DNA of 64,000 nucleotides from Archegozetes longisetosus (taxonomy: Eukaryota; Arthropoda; Arachnida; Sarcoptiformes; Trhypochthoniidae), in the NCBI GenBank assembly GCA_018873245.2, contig JAEMBT020000008.1:4180001-4244000 (forward strand), given 5' to 3'. Position numbers and translations under genes: made by a program. Shown in pieces: positions 23,256-35,091 of the stretch. How positions within the stretch are numbered: position 1 is the first letter of the stretch; every line of letters starts with the position of its first letter. Below the pieces are notes generated by a model that did not search any database, was not told the DNA's origin, and saw only the letters and a program-made list of their open reading frames with translations.

Positions 23256-24682
23256 TTATGCGTCGTAACCATATGAAGTAATAACATCTCTTAAAGGCTG
23301 TAATTTCTTTTCCAGAGATTTCTTCGCTTCAGCCCTCAGTTTTTCGTCCTTTTTCATTCTGCTGAATCGAATCGCGGCCTTTGCTTTTCTCTTCAATTCT
23401 AAGGTCTCGATCACTGTTTTATACTTCCAACCGACCTCATGAGACAATCTTCCGACTGTACAATACTATGGTATCGAAAATAATTTATTATTCTAATACT
23501 TCAAATTGATTATCATTCACACAAATCATTGATAATCAAAAATGATTCATTAGATCAAGTATTGATAAATTATTCATCAGTTTTCGAATAGATAATTAGG
23601 AAATGAAATGATTTGTGAACATAAAACCAATAGTTCAATAATGAAGTATTGATACCTTTCGTCTCGGATTTAATCTAACGATACGTAAAGCCGAGGGTAC
23701 GACAAGTCTCTTTTTTGTCATAAGGTGGTGGTACTCCTTCGACGACACGAAGATTATCGAGTGCTTTGTCGCCTCTTTTGGTCTTGTGGGGCAACATTCC
23801 TCGAACTGTACGCCAAAATATTTTGGATGGAGCGCGAAAATGGTATGGACCTCTCGCTGGGTTCACATTGCATCGTTTGCGCAAAAATGATAAATATTTC
23901 ACTAAATCAAAAATAAAATATATTAGTAATAAATCCAATAAATCATATCATATAGCATTAAACTATTGTTATAATCAGTGTAGGATAGTTCTCGACATAT
24001 TTCGATTATGATAATGTAGGTATAATAGCTGCATCATTTTAAACGTTAATTTTCGTTTTATATATAACTGACATCTTCTTTGTCATTATAACTTAATACA
24101 TACATTTGTTTCGATAGAAACTGCCGGAAATATTGATTCCTTCACATCGAACCACAACAACCTTTTGGCCTATTATTGAAACAAAAATCAATTAGAAATA
24201 TGGAAACAATAAACATATATTAACAGATAGAACAAATGGTAAGCACTGATCAGTTGGAGGTGCATGTGATAAATTATATCATTGATTATCAATGGTTTGT
24301 AGTGTAATTATCATCACTTAATGCTTATTACAAATAGACAATTGCCGACTAATTGTTTACGATTAAAATAAATCGAAAATAAGTATAAAACCAATCGATT
24401 GTAAATCAAGAGATAAACTAAATTGTCGGGCAATAAGTTGAAACGAAATTTAGCTTAAATTAAATCAGTTCAATGAATTAAAGATACCTTGAAGTAAAGT
24501 CTTAGCGACAATAGACGCCAATCGACCCAAAAGGTGTCCGCGACCGTCAATTATAAGGGGCTATGGATTAGAATAATATCAATACAAGTTAATTAAATAA
24601 ATCAATACTACATTTGATTAAATAAGTAGTTAATTAGTGTTAATTTCTAATTTAAAATTACCTTAACACTAAGTCCTGGCAT
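23256..24682 (-). CDS. RpL13A: 60S ribosomal protein L13a (uL13), one frame break
   Basis: Five exons: 24682-24662, 24560-24488, 24169-24104, 23901-23656 and 23465-23256, about 204 residues, matching the family's usual ~203. The start MPGLSVK leads to [15 protein letters not shown], then [39 protein letters not shown] and GVPPPYDKK. The C-terminus contains [11 protein letters not shown] and a basic helix ending YGYDA. In exon 4 a run of six A (23711-23716 on the plus strand as T) shifts frame: read straight, it stops after TLGFTYR. Skipping one A restores [20 protein letters not shown], and all exon phases then agree. An assembly error is the simplest cause. uL13 is a structural protein of the large subunit. 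Introns 2 and 3 carry C/D snoRNA candidates. The upstream pyrimidine tract CTTCCTTTTCC resembles a 5' TOP motif. Confidence 0.9.
23967..24045 (-). ncRNA. Candidate C/D box snoRNA, U34-like
   Basis: Intron 3 of RpL13A. Minus strand: C box ATGATGC (24037-24031; last base off consensus), D box CTGA (978-975 of the 23 kb block, i.e. 23978-23975). Between them, GCTATTATACCTACATTAT. ACCTACATT is complementary to the conserved 28S word AATGTAGGT. As I recall it, human SNORD34 has GCTATTACCTACATTG in this place and also lies in an RPL13A intron. The terminal stem is weak. Confidence 0.6.
24240..24327 (-). ncRNA. Candidate C/D box snoRNA, U33-like
   Basis: Intron 2 of RpL13A. Minus strand: a 6-bp terminal stem TAAGCA/TGCTTA, a perfect C box GTGATGA (24317-24311), a D box CTGA (24253-24250), and a guide-like stretch ACATGCACCTCCAA just before the D box. 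CATGCACC is complementary to the 18S word GGTGCATG. Human SNORD33 (recalled, not looked up) has ACATGCACTACCAT before its D box and also sits in RPL13A. The base five before the D box is T rather than A, so it would face U with a mismatch. Confidence 0.7.
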
Positions 24683-25357
<675 letters not shown>

Positions 25358-25668
25358 TTTCAAACTAATTTAACTTTTTCTCTATTGTATTGAATTTGTT
25401 TTGTCATAAATAATGTCTCAATAAATACGATAACCTCTGAAATGACTATTGATTTTATTCAATTAATTAAAATTTTGATTACTATCTTGTATACAATTAA
25501 TTAATTACCGAAAATAATTAAAAATCTGTGATGACCGAAATTCTTATCAATGGGTGGTTTAGACGTAATTTCTGTGAAGTCCGTAAACAAGTTATGAAAT
25601 AAACAAAACCGAAACATAACTTGAACTTTAAATTTGAATGCGAAAAGTCATAAATCGATTGAAAAGCC

Positions 25669-26403
25669 ATGCCTTTTATGTTCGGCCCGGCGCCTATTCG
25701 GCGAACAATCCCTTATTTGACATCAGGAAAGCTATTATTTCGAGATAGAGTGAAGATAATGGAAGTGAATTACAACATGTTTTGGAAGCATTGGAGAAAA
25801 GATGGGTCTCATCTACCGCATCCTTACGACGCACACGTCGGATTACGGTATGTATTAACACACGATCAACACATTTAATACCATCATTACCATCAACACA
25901 TTCAATACTATCAATAATTATATTTACATTCCATTCAAAGAGAGTTCTATTTCTGGGATGTGCCACAAATCCAGTATATGAACCCTAAAGTGCAAATCGT
26001 TCGACAACTCGAAATGTTCCCGAACCCATTCATCAGATGTTGGCTCGATAACGGAAAAGATGTACTCTTTGATTGTGACTCGAAGACTAGGCATCAAATT
26101 CTCGATCAAATAGTCAAAGTATTAGGTAAATCAGAAAAGATGTTGGAGTTGGAGGCAAAGCTTAATGTGAGTCAACAGAGTGTTGAAAATCCGGCCATTT
26201 TTGGCTTCAATCGGGAGCGTTGGTGTATGTGTGAAGTCCCTGGTCAGTTGCCTTGTCCTGGAGTCGTCCAATTGCCTAAAAGCTTAAGAGGAAAGTACAG
26301 GCGTTTCTTGAAAGATGATTTGGAGAAAGAAGAACAAGAAATGATTGAGGGAAAGATTGAACCCAACTTCGAACCTCCACCATTTAGTTGGCTACGTTAC
26401 TAA
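25669..26403 (+). CDS. mRpS25: Mitochondrial ribosomal protein S25 (mS25)
   Basis: Two exons, 25669-25847 and 25941-26403, about 213 residues. The intron is GTATGT...TTCAAAG, phase 2. The N-terminus MPFMFGPAPIRRTIPYL with GKLLFRDRVKIMEVNYN is the family start. The second exon has FWDVPQIQYMNPKVQIV and continues with GRERW-like FNRERWCMCEVPGQ and CPG. The C-terminus is acidic and ends PPPFSWLRY. It is a small-subunit protein of the mitochondrial ribosome. It follows RpS28 in the same direction, 311 bp apart. Confidence is high from the N-terminal block; the far C-terminus is divergent. Confidence 0.93.
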
Positions 26404-26835
26404 ATCTTTTACACTCTTTTGTAGTCTTCTTCAGTTAGGATTTTCAATTTATTCATCTCTTTTTCAATCGATTCAACTCATGAGTATTTAATTATCAGAA
26501 ATTGAATATTAGTTATAAAATCTTTAGTTTAGTTTAATTTTGTAATGAATTAAGTCTTAAGATTATTGTAGAATTGAAATTATCTGAAATGACTGGAGAA
26601 CAATCTATATTTATGTTCTTTAAATAAATTACTCAATTGAGCCAAATTGCAACAATACTGATATGAAAGCCCATTGAAATGGTTATCATTTATATTAACC
26701 TTAATTGCGAGTCGAAAAAGAATATCTCAAAAGTTGAAATAAAATCTATTAGTTTTAACAAATCTTATTCGTGATTCTGATAAATTATTAATAAGACTAA
26801 CAATTGGATGATTACCGGTAATAAAGAACACATAA

Positions 26836-29195
26836 TCACGAAGAAGACACTTGATTGCCATGTTCTTGAATGAAATACTCGATCTCGAGTTCTTTGAGAT
26901 TTTCTTCCAGCATATGGACCTCATCATACTTGTGCGCCTCACGCGCTTGTTTTATATAATTACGAATTATATTAATTTGTTGTAACATTGGGTCCTGACT
27001 CTGATCACTACTATCATTGTGCTTGTGCATAAACTCTGGACCCCAACCAGCGTCTGGTGAGACAACAACTGATTCGTTATTACTTTCCGAATTATTATTT
27101 GTATAATTAGCTGCTTGTTTTCGTGGCGAAGACGAGTATTTGTTTTGTTCTTCAAGAGCCAATTGCTTTTCGTATTGAATCCTTTTCTGTATTTCTAATC
27201 TTCTTTGTTCCTGTAGTTTTGTTATTTCTTCTTGCGTCGGAAGTGTTGGTAACCCTAACATAATTTGGCGCAAGAATTGTGTTACTGATAAGCGAATTGT
27301 GTTTTGTAGCTGTAGTTGTTTTGGTTGTGGCGGCGGGTCGTCTTGAGTGCCCAAACCGGCGATTTTGCGGCTATTCGTCAGTTATTAACAATTCAGTGTT
27401 AGATAAATGCAAATAAATTCAATTAAACATCAAAACAGACCTAATGCTATCAACATTTTCTGCCAATTTGGTCAATTTGAGTCTCAGATCCTGAGCGTCT
27501 CTCAAATTATAATTAGTTTCCCCCAAACTGAAGAAAAAGAAATTTTATTCTATTATATCTAAAGTATGCAAGTGACAGATACCTCAGCGAATCACTCATT
27601 TGATAGTATAAAGGTATCAGTCGATCAACTTCTTTCATATGTTGTCGCATACGTTCGTAAAATTGAGATATTATTGGTTTCGATGTGTTGTCTTCTATTT
27701 GTTGGTCGCGTCTGTCTAACAAAGTTTTACAGTCTTTGCAAACTCTGATATGCGGATCACCACTCGAGTTCATCATTGATAGTAAACTACTACTACTTCC
27801 ACGCCGTGTCAAATAAGTCTTTGGAAGTAAAGATAAGCTGCTTTGATCTAAATTTGTTGGGCTTATCAGTTTTCCTGTAGAAATATAGAAACAAAAATCG
27901 ATTTAGTTTTCGTAATTCGAGTTATGATTGAAATACTGTTAAAGATTAACAACTTTTCCTAATTCAGTCTGATTTGCTTCAAATGCTGTTGTTCGAGCTT
28001 TAGTTATTTTGCATCTTACGATAATCTAACTCTTTTAGACATGTAAGTATATACAAGATAGACTGTCAATAGTTTAAGATAACTTGAAATGTTTTCAAGA
28101 ATGAGTACAGTTAAGTTGGTTCCTTCTGGGGGTTTCAATATGACCAATCAATAATAATTGATAAGCTATAGGAAGCAACTAGTATAACCTAAAATTTACT
28201 AAATTTAAATGAGAATCTCATTTACAACAATATTGAAAACCCGTTGTGTAATCTTAAGGTAAATGCCTTAAACTCGCTATTCCATTGTATTATTGCTAAT
28301 CAATGACATTCATAACTTCTAACTTAAATCTTGTAAACTATCATTAATGAACGTGATCTACAACAATATTGAAGTGGTGAAGAGTGAACCGAAACTGCGA
28401 AGCATAACCAAAAGTTTAAAAGTATTTTACTTGCAAAAACGAATTCCAGAAACTCAGAACAGTTGTGACACATAATTCCTCCGCAAAGTCTGCAATGATG
28501 TCTTCTTCGAGACAAATTAAAACTCTTGGCGCAATTGGGACACAAACGGACGTCATTATCATTAGCCCAATTAACTACAGTCTTCTCATGTAATTTGCGC
28601 TTTTCGGGATCATTCGGTGAATCAGATATCAGTTTATCCAAACGTATTAATAACTTATTTGTCTCAACTACATAGCGCTCAATTCTTGAGTCGCGAATTT
28701 TACGGAAGTAATCCAAATGACTTCGAGTCTGACCTAAATAAAAGTTACAATTGATTGAAATGGATTTACATCTCAAGAGAAGATAAGGCAGATACAAGAT
28801 TTCAATATCAATATACTTATTGATATTTTAACTAAAATACACTTGAATTCAATGACAACTAAATGTATACCGATTTCCATCTGTTGTCTCCAGAGATTAA
28901 CAAAAGAAACATTTGAATTGCTGGCCATCGAGTCATTGTTGTCATAATAGGAGACATTGTTTTCACTCTTCAATATCTTCTTAGTCTTAGTGAAAAGTCC
29001 TTTCAATTGTTGTGCGATTTGTTGTTTTGATTGATTAGTTTGATTGAAATCAGAAGAATGATTAGACTCGAAATGTTCTCTCAATTCGCCAATAGTTCTG
29101 AAGTCTGAGACACAAACTGGACATAAAAGTCCCTCTTTTACTGAGACTTCTTGTTTGATGGAGTCGTCATCGTAGTCTTCGAAGGGGTTAGTCAT
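26836..29195 (-). CDS. Rbsn-5: Rabenosyn-5, with one frame break
   Basis: Five exons: 29195-28871, 28733-28431, 27874-27583, 27529-27441 and 27370-26836, about 513 residues if one frame break is set aside. Order: acidic start with NPFEDYDDD; C2H2 finger CPVCVSDF...HFESNH at about 25-45; linker; FYVE zinc finger CPNCAKSF..RRRHHCRLCGGIMCHNCS and VCKDC at about 160-255; Rab-binding-like helical C-terminus with LGLPTLPTQEEI and a final helix IIRNYIKQAREAHKYDEVHMLEENLKEL. Rabenosyn-5 links PI3P and Rab5/Rab4 in early-endosome recycling. Exon 4 reads NYNLRDAQDLRL in one frame and KLTKLAENVDSI in another. Both halves resemble the family, so a two-base insertion (TC near 27480) is implied. Confidence 0.9.
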
Positions 29196-29647
29196 GACGC
29201 GATAATTGTATGAAATTTAGGATAAATTGTCTAATTGATGGGTGTTTTTATCATTATGACAACTACATAGCATTACTTTTGACTCATATTTCACCAAACA
29301 ATATAAGTGTTAATTACGTCCCTTAAATACACTTTTATTTCTTTGATTATCATAGCAACAAATCTGATAGACATAGAAATTTTGCTGAAAAAACAGTAGT
29401 TTGAATCATTATCCAGGTATTCAATCAGTAAAATACTGAAAATATTTCTAAAAGTCATAAAACTTGGAATAATAAATGATATAATTGAATGGAAAATAAG
29501 ACGTATTGTTTGTGTGAACAGAATAAGATTTAAAAGTATTTGTTTTGGTTTTGAAGCAAATCACATGTTAGACATTGAGCAAAGTATAGTGTGAAATGAA
29601 TAAAACGAAGTTTTAAATATTCAAATAGATTTGAATTAAGTGAAGAC

Positions 29648-30306
29648 ATGGATTGGAAAGATGATGGATCTGGTCCACCACCTAAAGACCCACCAAAAGT
29701 GATATTTCACGGAAGAAAGCCTCATGAACTTCCCGAACATTTGCGTCGAATCTTTGGAAGTCCGCCGCCGCCAGACAAACCTAAACCCGTACCTCCGCCT
29801 CCACCGCCACCCAATACTTACCATAAAAAGCCTAAATATTGGAGAATGAATGGAACCGGTAACCAATGATTTGACCACTTGTGAAGCTTAACTCAAAGTT
29901 TAAATGACTGATATAAAAACGAATAATATTCTCAATGTTACTATTTTTCTATTGATCAGGACATATGTCTCAACAAAACCGAATCGCAGGAGTTATGTGT
30001 GCTTTTGTAGTTGGAGTTTGTTTAATTTTCGCGAAGTTAAATGGCCCTCCAACTAGATATTGGGCCAGATATTTAGGACAACCACCATTTAGTTACGAAG
30101 CAGTACTAGAAGAAAGACGTAAGAATCAATTGTGGTGGGATATGGTTACCAACATGCCTGGGGACTCATACGAGACCAATCTCTCAGGTGATCAATATCG
30201 TAATCCCAGACGAAAAGATGATAATATTAGGTGGGATTTGAGAGAAGTTGATATGAGAATTATTGGTATTAGAGATATGGCCAATCCCACTGATGACCCT
30301 CTTTAA
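29648..30306 (+). CDS. Small Pro-rich single-pass membrane protein, unknown
   Basis: Two exons: 29648-29858 and 29960-30306, 185 residues, joined in phase 1 (ACCG|GTAACC...GATCAG|GACAT). Residues 1-70 are Pro-rich (FHGRKPHELPEHLRRIFG, then a run of Pro and Lys). One membrane segment follows at about 80-95 (IAGVMCAFVVGVCLIFA), then a Trp/Tyr-rich soluble tail (RYWARYLGQPPFSYEAVLEE, NQLWWDMV) ending acidic (NPTDDPL). It does not match a family I can name. The size and make-up would suit a mitochondrial inner-membrane accessory protein, but that is a guess. Its start codon follows an AT-rich leader in the gap after Rabenosyn-5. Confidence 0.75.
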
Positions 30307-31612
30307 ATACCATTTATCACCCCTTTTAACTTGTTCTAATTCAATTTATCTTTTATTTCAAACTCTCTCTCTCTACAGTCTATGTAATATCTTATAGTTT
30401 AGTCAATAAATTATCATTTATTAGTTGAAATAATTACTCCTCTAATTTGTCAATTAGTTATATCTTTTTGGTTATGTAAATTTACGATTAATTGTACTTG
30501 GATTTTCATTTTGAAATGTGGCTTTTATGCTCAAAAATACATGAATGAGGAAATAAGATCGAATTAAGCTATATGTGTTTTGTTATTTCTATTTAATAAT
30601 CAAAATCTATAAAATTGATATTTACGCAAAGCGTGAAATTGTTCGATCAATTTTGAGATATGTGAGCATTTAGTCATTGTCAATTGAAAGGCTTTTAAGT
30701 TAACCAATTGTTCAATTTTTAGCAGCTATGTATAGTTATGTTGAAATCAATTTTACCAGTCAATTACTGATAGTTAAAAATGGTTTTTCTGTTAAAAACT
30801 GGATATGTAATATCAGTTAAAACCAAAACTTTACAACTTTGAGTGAAAATAAGTCAGTTATGACTAATATGTATGAAATGATCAACAATAAAGCATTTTA
30901 TCACTTGATAACCAGTTATTTGTAAACACTTTTCGCAATCAAATAGAAGTTAACTATTAATAAGGGAGAAGTCTGTTTGGCTTAAGTTAATTAACTTTTT
31001 AAGTTGAAATTGGATCCCTAAAAGGTTAACTTATTTATTCTGACATAACTGTACCTGATTAAGCAATTTTAATTGATTGATTAAACGTGTCTTACATTAT
31101 GTCTGAAGAACATTGACTTTTAACTGAACTAACAGTTTCCTCAAAATGAGACCCAATTTGTCTGTTAAACTCATTATTTGGTCAAGATTTCACTATATTA
31201 AAGGTGAAGAATTGTCTCAAATGGATTTGAGTGAGTTCTATGGAGGGTTTGAACTGAAGTTTGAAAATTTTGGAAAAGTGTTACAGGAAAAAAGCAAGTT
31301 CAGTATTAGTGAGATACTTGGTTTGACATTCATATGCATGACCTGACATTCAAACATAAATATAATCCAAAAAATGAGCTCATTTTCACTGTTATAAGTG
31401 AGAAAATATTTAAATTGTCTAAACAGCTAATTGATTGTTGATAAACACTGAAAAGTTAGCATGAAAGTTGACTTCTTGAACAAGTAGTCATACAAGTAAA
31501 TTTCAAGAGATAAATAAGAAGTCATTGAACTTGTGGTGAAGTAATTTACGGTTAGATAGTATTGAAAGCATTTGTTTTGAGGCGTTGGGTATAGTTAGAT
31601 GGTAAAACAATA
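30307..31612. other. Gene-free stretch
   Basis: No supported gene. A polyadenylation-like AATAAATTATC lies at about 30405, matching the preceding gene. The 66-codon plus-strand frame at 31146-31346 lacks splice support and family likeness. Confidence 0.4.
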
Positions 31613-34600
31613 ATGTCTAATAATTTAACTAATATTTGTTTAAAGTTAATTTTAAGTTTGATAACTTTATGTTTGATTGATGCCACATCAATTAAGGTAT
31701 TAGAATTAAAATGAAAAACATTTTATTTAATTTATACTTAATTTCCTTAAGTATTAAACTTTACAGTCTAAACCTTTTGAACTTTTCAACTTTATTCAAC
31801 TTTTTCCTCTCTTCTCTGCTAACTTTCTCGACTTTCTTCAGTATCTATAACTTTCATTGAATAGTTAGTTAGTTAGAAAAGAATATTTTAAACTAATTTC
31901 CAATAAGTTATATGTGTTAAGTTTAAGTGTATTGTGTATAATATTGTTTGATTTTGTATAAGTTTTACTGACGGTCTAAAAAATTATAGTTTCAAGCCTA
32001 ATATGCTTAAACGTTTAGAACTTAACTTAACCTAAAACGAGATTTAATATCACTGATAGTATTTCTCAAACGGACATTACCTGGCGGAATTCGACATCTT
32101 AGAGTTTGCAAACAACGACGGAAGATTACTAAACGGAAATTGTTGTAGCGGTTACAAATCAAGCGGACTTTGCAGAGGAGGAAATGCGACGTGTAGACCA
32201 TATTGGAAGATATGTATTACAGAGCAGCAAAATAGCAATTATAATTACACTATAATAATGCCTAAAGAAAGGAGACAAGAAGACAAACCACAGACTACTA
32301 AAAAGCCATCAATATTTCGTAATATACTCAACAGGTATGTATAAGAGTGTTACTTGAAGCACAGCCGTTGTTAGCAGGGGCCAGAAGACTAGTCTTCTAT
32401 AGGTTTTTTCAAAGTTTAAGTAAAGGTTTGTACTGAAAATAATGTGCGAAAACCTTTGGAGCTATAATTATTTAGTGCAAACATTGATTACTTATTGTTA
32501 AACATTAATGAGAGATTTGATAAAAACAAATTAACAAATATTTCAATGTGAGTTAGTTTCTCAGCATTTCACATTAGACTTTTAGCCCCTCCAGACTAAA
32601 ATACGGCAGTGACTTAAAGTATCAAAAAACTTCAGGCAAAGTTTTCCATTTAATAATTGGATTGCTTGAAGTGAGAAATGCTTGCGAAAGTGATTAGCTA
32701 TGAACAAAACTGATTTTGAATTCAGAATTTTCGGTTCATCATCAACAGCGGATAATAGTAATAATAATAGTAATTACGAAGCTCTCAATACTTCAAATTC
32801 GTGTTCGATTGCCTTTTGGACAACAAATACAATATTGAGCAACACTTCACTACCTATTACTCTAAAGTCATCAATAACTTCGAAAAGATTATTCAGTAGT
32901 AATGATAATATGATGGATGCGCTTAAAAGTAAGCGCTTATTAGTGTTGATAGAAATTTGGCACAAACAAAAACCCGATACTAATGATAAATTAATTGCAC
33001 GCTATATTGAAACAAAAAATATCACTATTGAATCCAATAGTGTAGAAGAAGTCAAATGGAACTTCGGTGGCAAATCTAAGAAGCAAAACAATTCCACAAA
33101 TAATGTTCAATTTCTGTTCAGATGGAGAATATCTCCCACTTATTCCGATTCTTTGATTAATACTACGGAACCTAGTTGTCCAATAGGTTGGAAGGGAGAC
33201 AATTGTGATCAACCTATTTGTATGGAATCTTGTGATCCTTTGCATGGGTATGATTTTAATACTTTTAAATTTGTCCCAAACTCGTAACAATTTGAAAGCT
33301 ACTTCTCGAAAATAGAATAATTCAGAGTTTCAAATCTGTAAATCTTTTCAGCATTCCATTGAAACTGAGTTCTCAGTCAGAAAATTAAGAATTTTCCAGA
33401 ATCTTATCTCAAAAATTCAGCTTAGAGTTTGAACTTCTGATAAATATAAATAAATTAGTTAATTAAAAATGGAGTGAAAATTTCAAATTCCGAGCTTGGT
33501 TTTTGATACGAAAATGTTGAAAAGGTTTGGAAAATCCGTTGGCTTTTTGACTGAAAATTCAATCGTAAATTGAATGACTGACTGGTAAATTTGAAATTTT
33601 GAATTATTGGGCTCATATAAACATTTACCAAATCGGTACAAAGTAGGGATAAGTTATCACTTTGTTTTAATGATATTAGTATTTAAATATAATTATTAAC
33701 AGATATTGTGAGCAGCCTGGTAAGTGTCAGTGCAAGTTTGGCTGGACTGGTATGCAATGTAATTATTGTATGACAATTCCTGGTTGTGTCCACGGATTTT
33801 GCAATAAACCATTAGAATGTAGATGCGAAGAAGGCTGGACTGGAATGTTCTGCTCTATCCGTAAGTCTTCAAAAGTTGTACATAACTTGTGCATGAAATT
33901 CAAATTTTCTAAATTCTATTCAAGCCAAATGTAAAGAAGGGTGTGATCCAATAAATGGTAAGATAAGCATTGAAAGCAAGTTTATTAATTTTTTCAATTG
34001 AAACTTAATTTTTTTTGTTAGGCTTTTGCTCGGTTCCAAATGAATGCAAATGTAGATTCGGGTAAAATAGTTTTTCCTCTATTTCAGTCATATAGAAATT
34101 GATTTATAATTATAGAAAACTAAGTACAGTAAAACTTCTATGTAAAGAACTAATTCTAAGAGTTTGGGCAAGACCCACATAGACTTAATGTTAAAGGTAT
34201 CGATATAAGTGAGTTTCGTTATAACGAAATCAAATCTCTGGTTCCTTCAACTGATTTATATCGAAATTAATCTCACTCATTTAGCTCTAAATACAGAACT
34301 GGTATTTGATTTCCAACTGAAACCTTTATAGATTGAGAGTAATTTGAAAATATAAATGAAGTTAAGAAGAAATAATAAAAAAGCGAAATTAATTTGAAAT
34401 TGAACTTACATTTAGCTATGAAGGAGAGAATTGCAGCCAATGTTCGACCCTTCCAGGCTGTCAACACGGATCATGTGTTGAACCACTAGATTGTATCTGC
34501 AATGAAGGCTGGGAAGGAATGTTTTGCTCTACTCGTAAGTGTTTCAAAATAAATAATTGATTGATTTACAAATTTGACATACAAATTTTCAATCAAAAGC

Positions 34601-35091
34601 CATATGTTCTGAGGGCTGCGATTTACGCCATGGGTGGTGTCGTCGACCTAACGAATGCAGATGTAAAATTGGATTTAAAGGTAAGAATTGCTAAACAAAT
34701 TGGCAGATCTTATATGAAAATCAAAAACTAATCTTAAAATGCATTTTGGTAATGAACTAGAACTAAGTTTTAATATAAGCTTAAACTTTACGTTTGAATG
34801 AATTGAAAGTTAGAAATTGAAATGTAATTGTTAGGCAAAAACTGCACAGAATGTGTTCCATATCCGGGTTGTGAGAATGGGTCTTGCAAAGAGAATCCAT
34901 GGACTTGTGAGTGTAATCCTGGATGGGGCGGTATAACATGTTCGGAGAGATTAAACTGGTGCGAAAATAATCCCAACCCATGTCTCAATTCTGGAACTTG
35001 TATTAGCGTAGAAAAAGCTGATGGAAATTACATCTGCAAGTGTCTTATTGGATACTCTGGAAGAAATTGCGAAAAATTGCAAAATCGATGA
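31613..35091 (+). CDS. Secreted Delta-like protein with triple DOS pairs and no DSL core
   Basis: Nine exons join with matching phases: 31613-31696, 32060-32334, 32726-33247, 33703-33860, 33925-33957, 34022-34061, 34416-34534, 34600-34680, 34835-35091; 522 residues. Residues 1-25 are a signal peptide (ICLKLILSLITLCLIDA). Next is a Notch-ligand N-terminal (MNNL/C2) region: LAEFDILEFANNDGRLLNGN, CCSGYKSSGLC and WKICI. A family-like VLIEIWH stretch follows. Where a DSL domain should lie, only RWRISPTYSD...SCPIGWKGDNC remains: the central YYG, PRxDxFGHYxC cysteines are missing. Three tandem pairs of atypical EGF repeats match the DOS pattern: CMESCDPLHGYCE..PGC, CKEGCDPINGFC..PGC and CSEGCDLRHGWC..PGC. 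One ordinary EGF (CENNPNPCLNSGTC...C) ends the protein at GRNCEKLQNR. No transmembrane segment is seen. It may act as a soluble Notch co-ligand or antagonist (inference). Confidence 0.85.
34125..34275. mobile_element. Worn MITE-like fragment, TACAGT family
   Basis: Begins TACAGTAAAACTTCTATG and includes gtgagtttcgttataacgaa, like the 48981 element. The right end is not clear. It lies in an intron of the Delta-like gene. Confidence 0.45.

Noticed and set aside
23466-23655. CTGATGA in RpL13A intron 4 as a third snoRNA
   Set aside because: No D box CTGA at a suitable distance and no terminal stem.
31146-31346. 66-codon plus-strand frame upstream of the Delta-like gene
   Set aside because: No good splice sites join it to the gene; the signal-peptide exon at 31613 explains the start.
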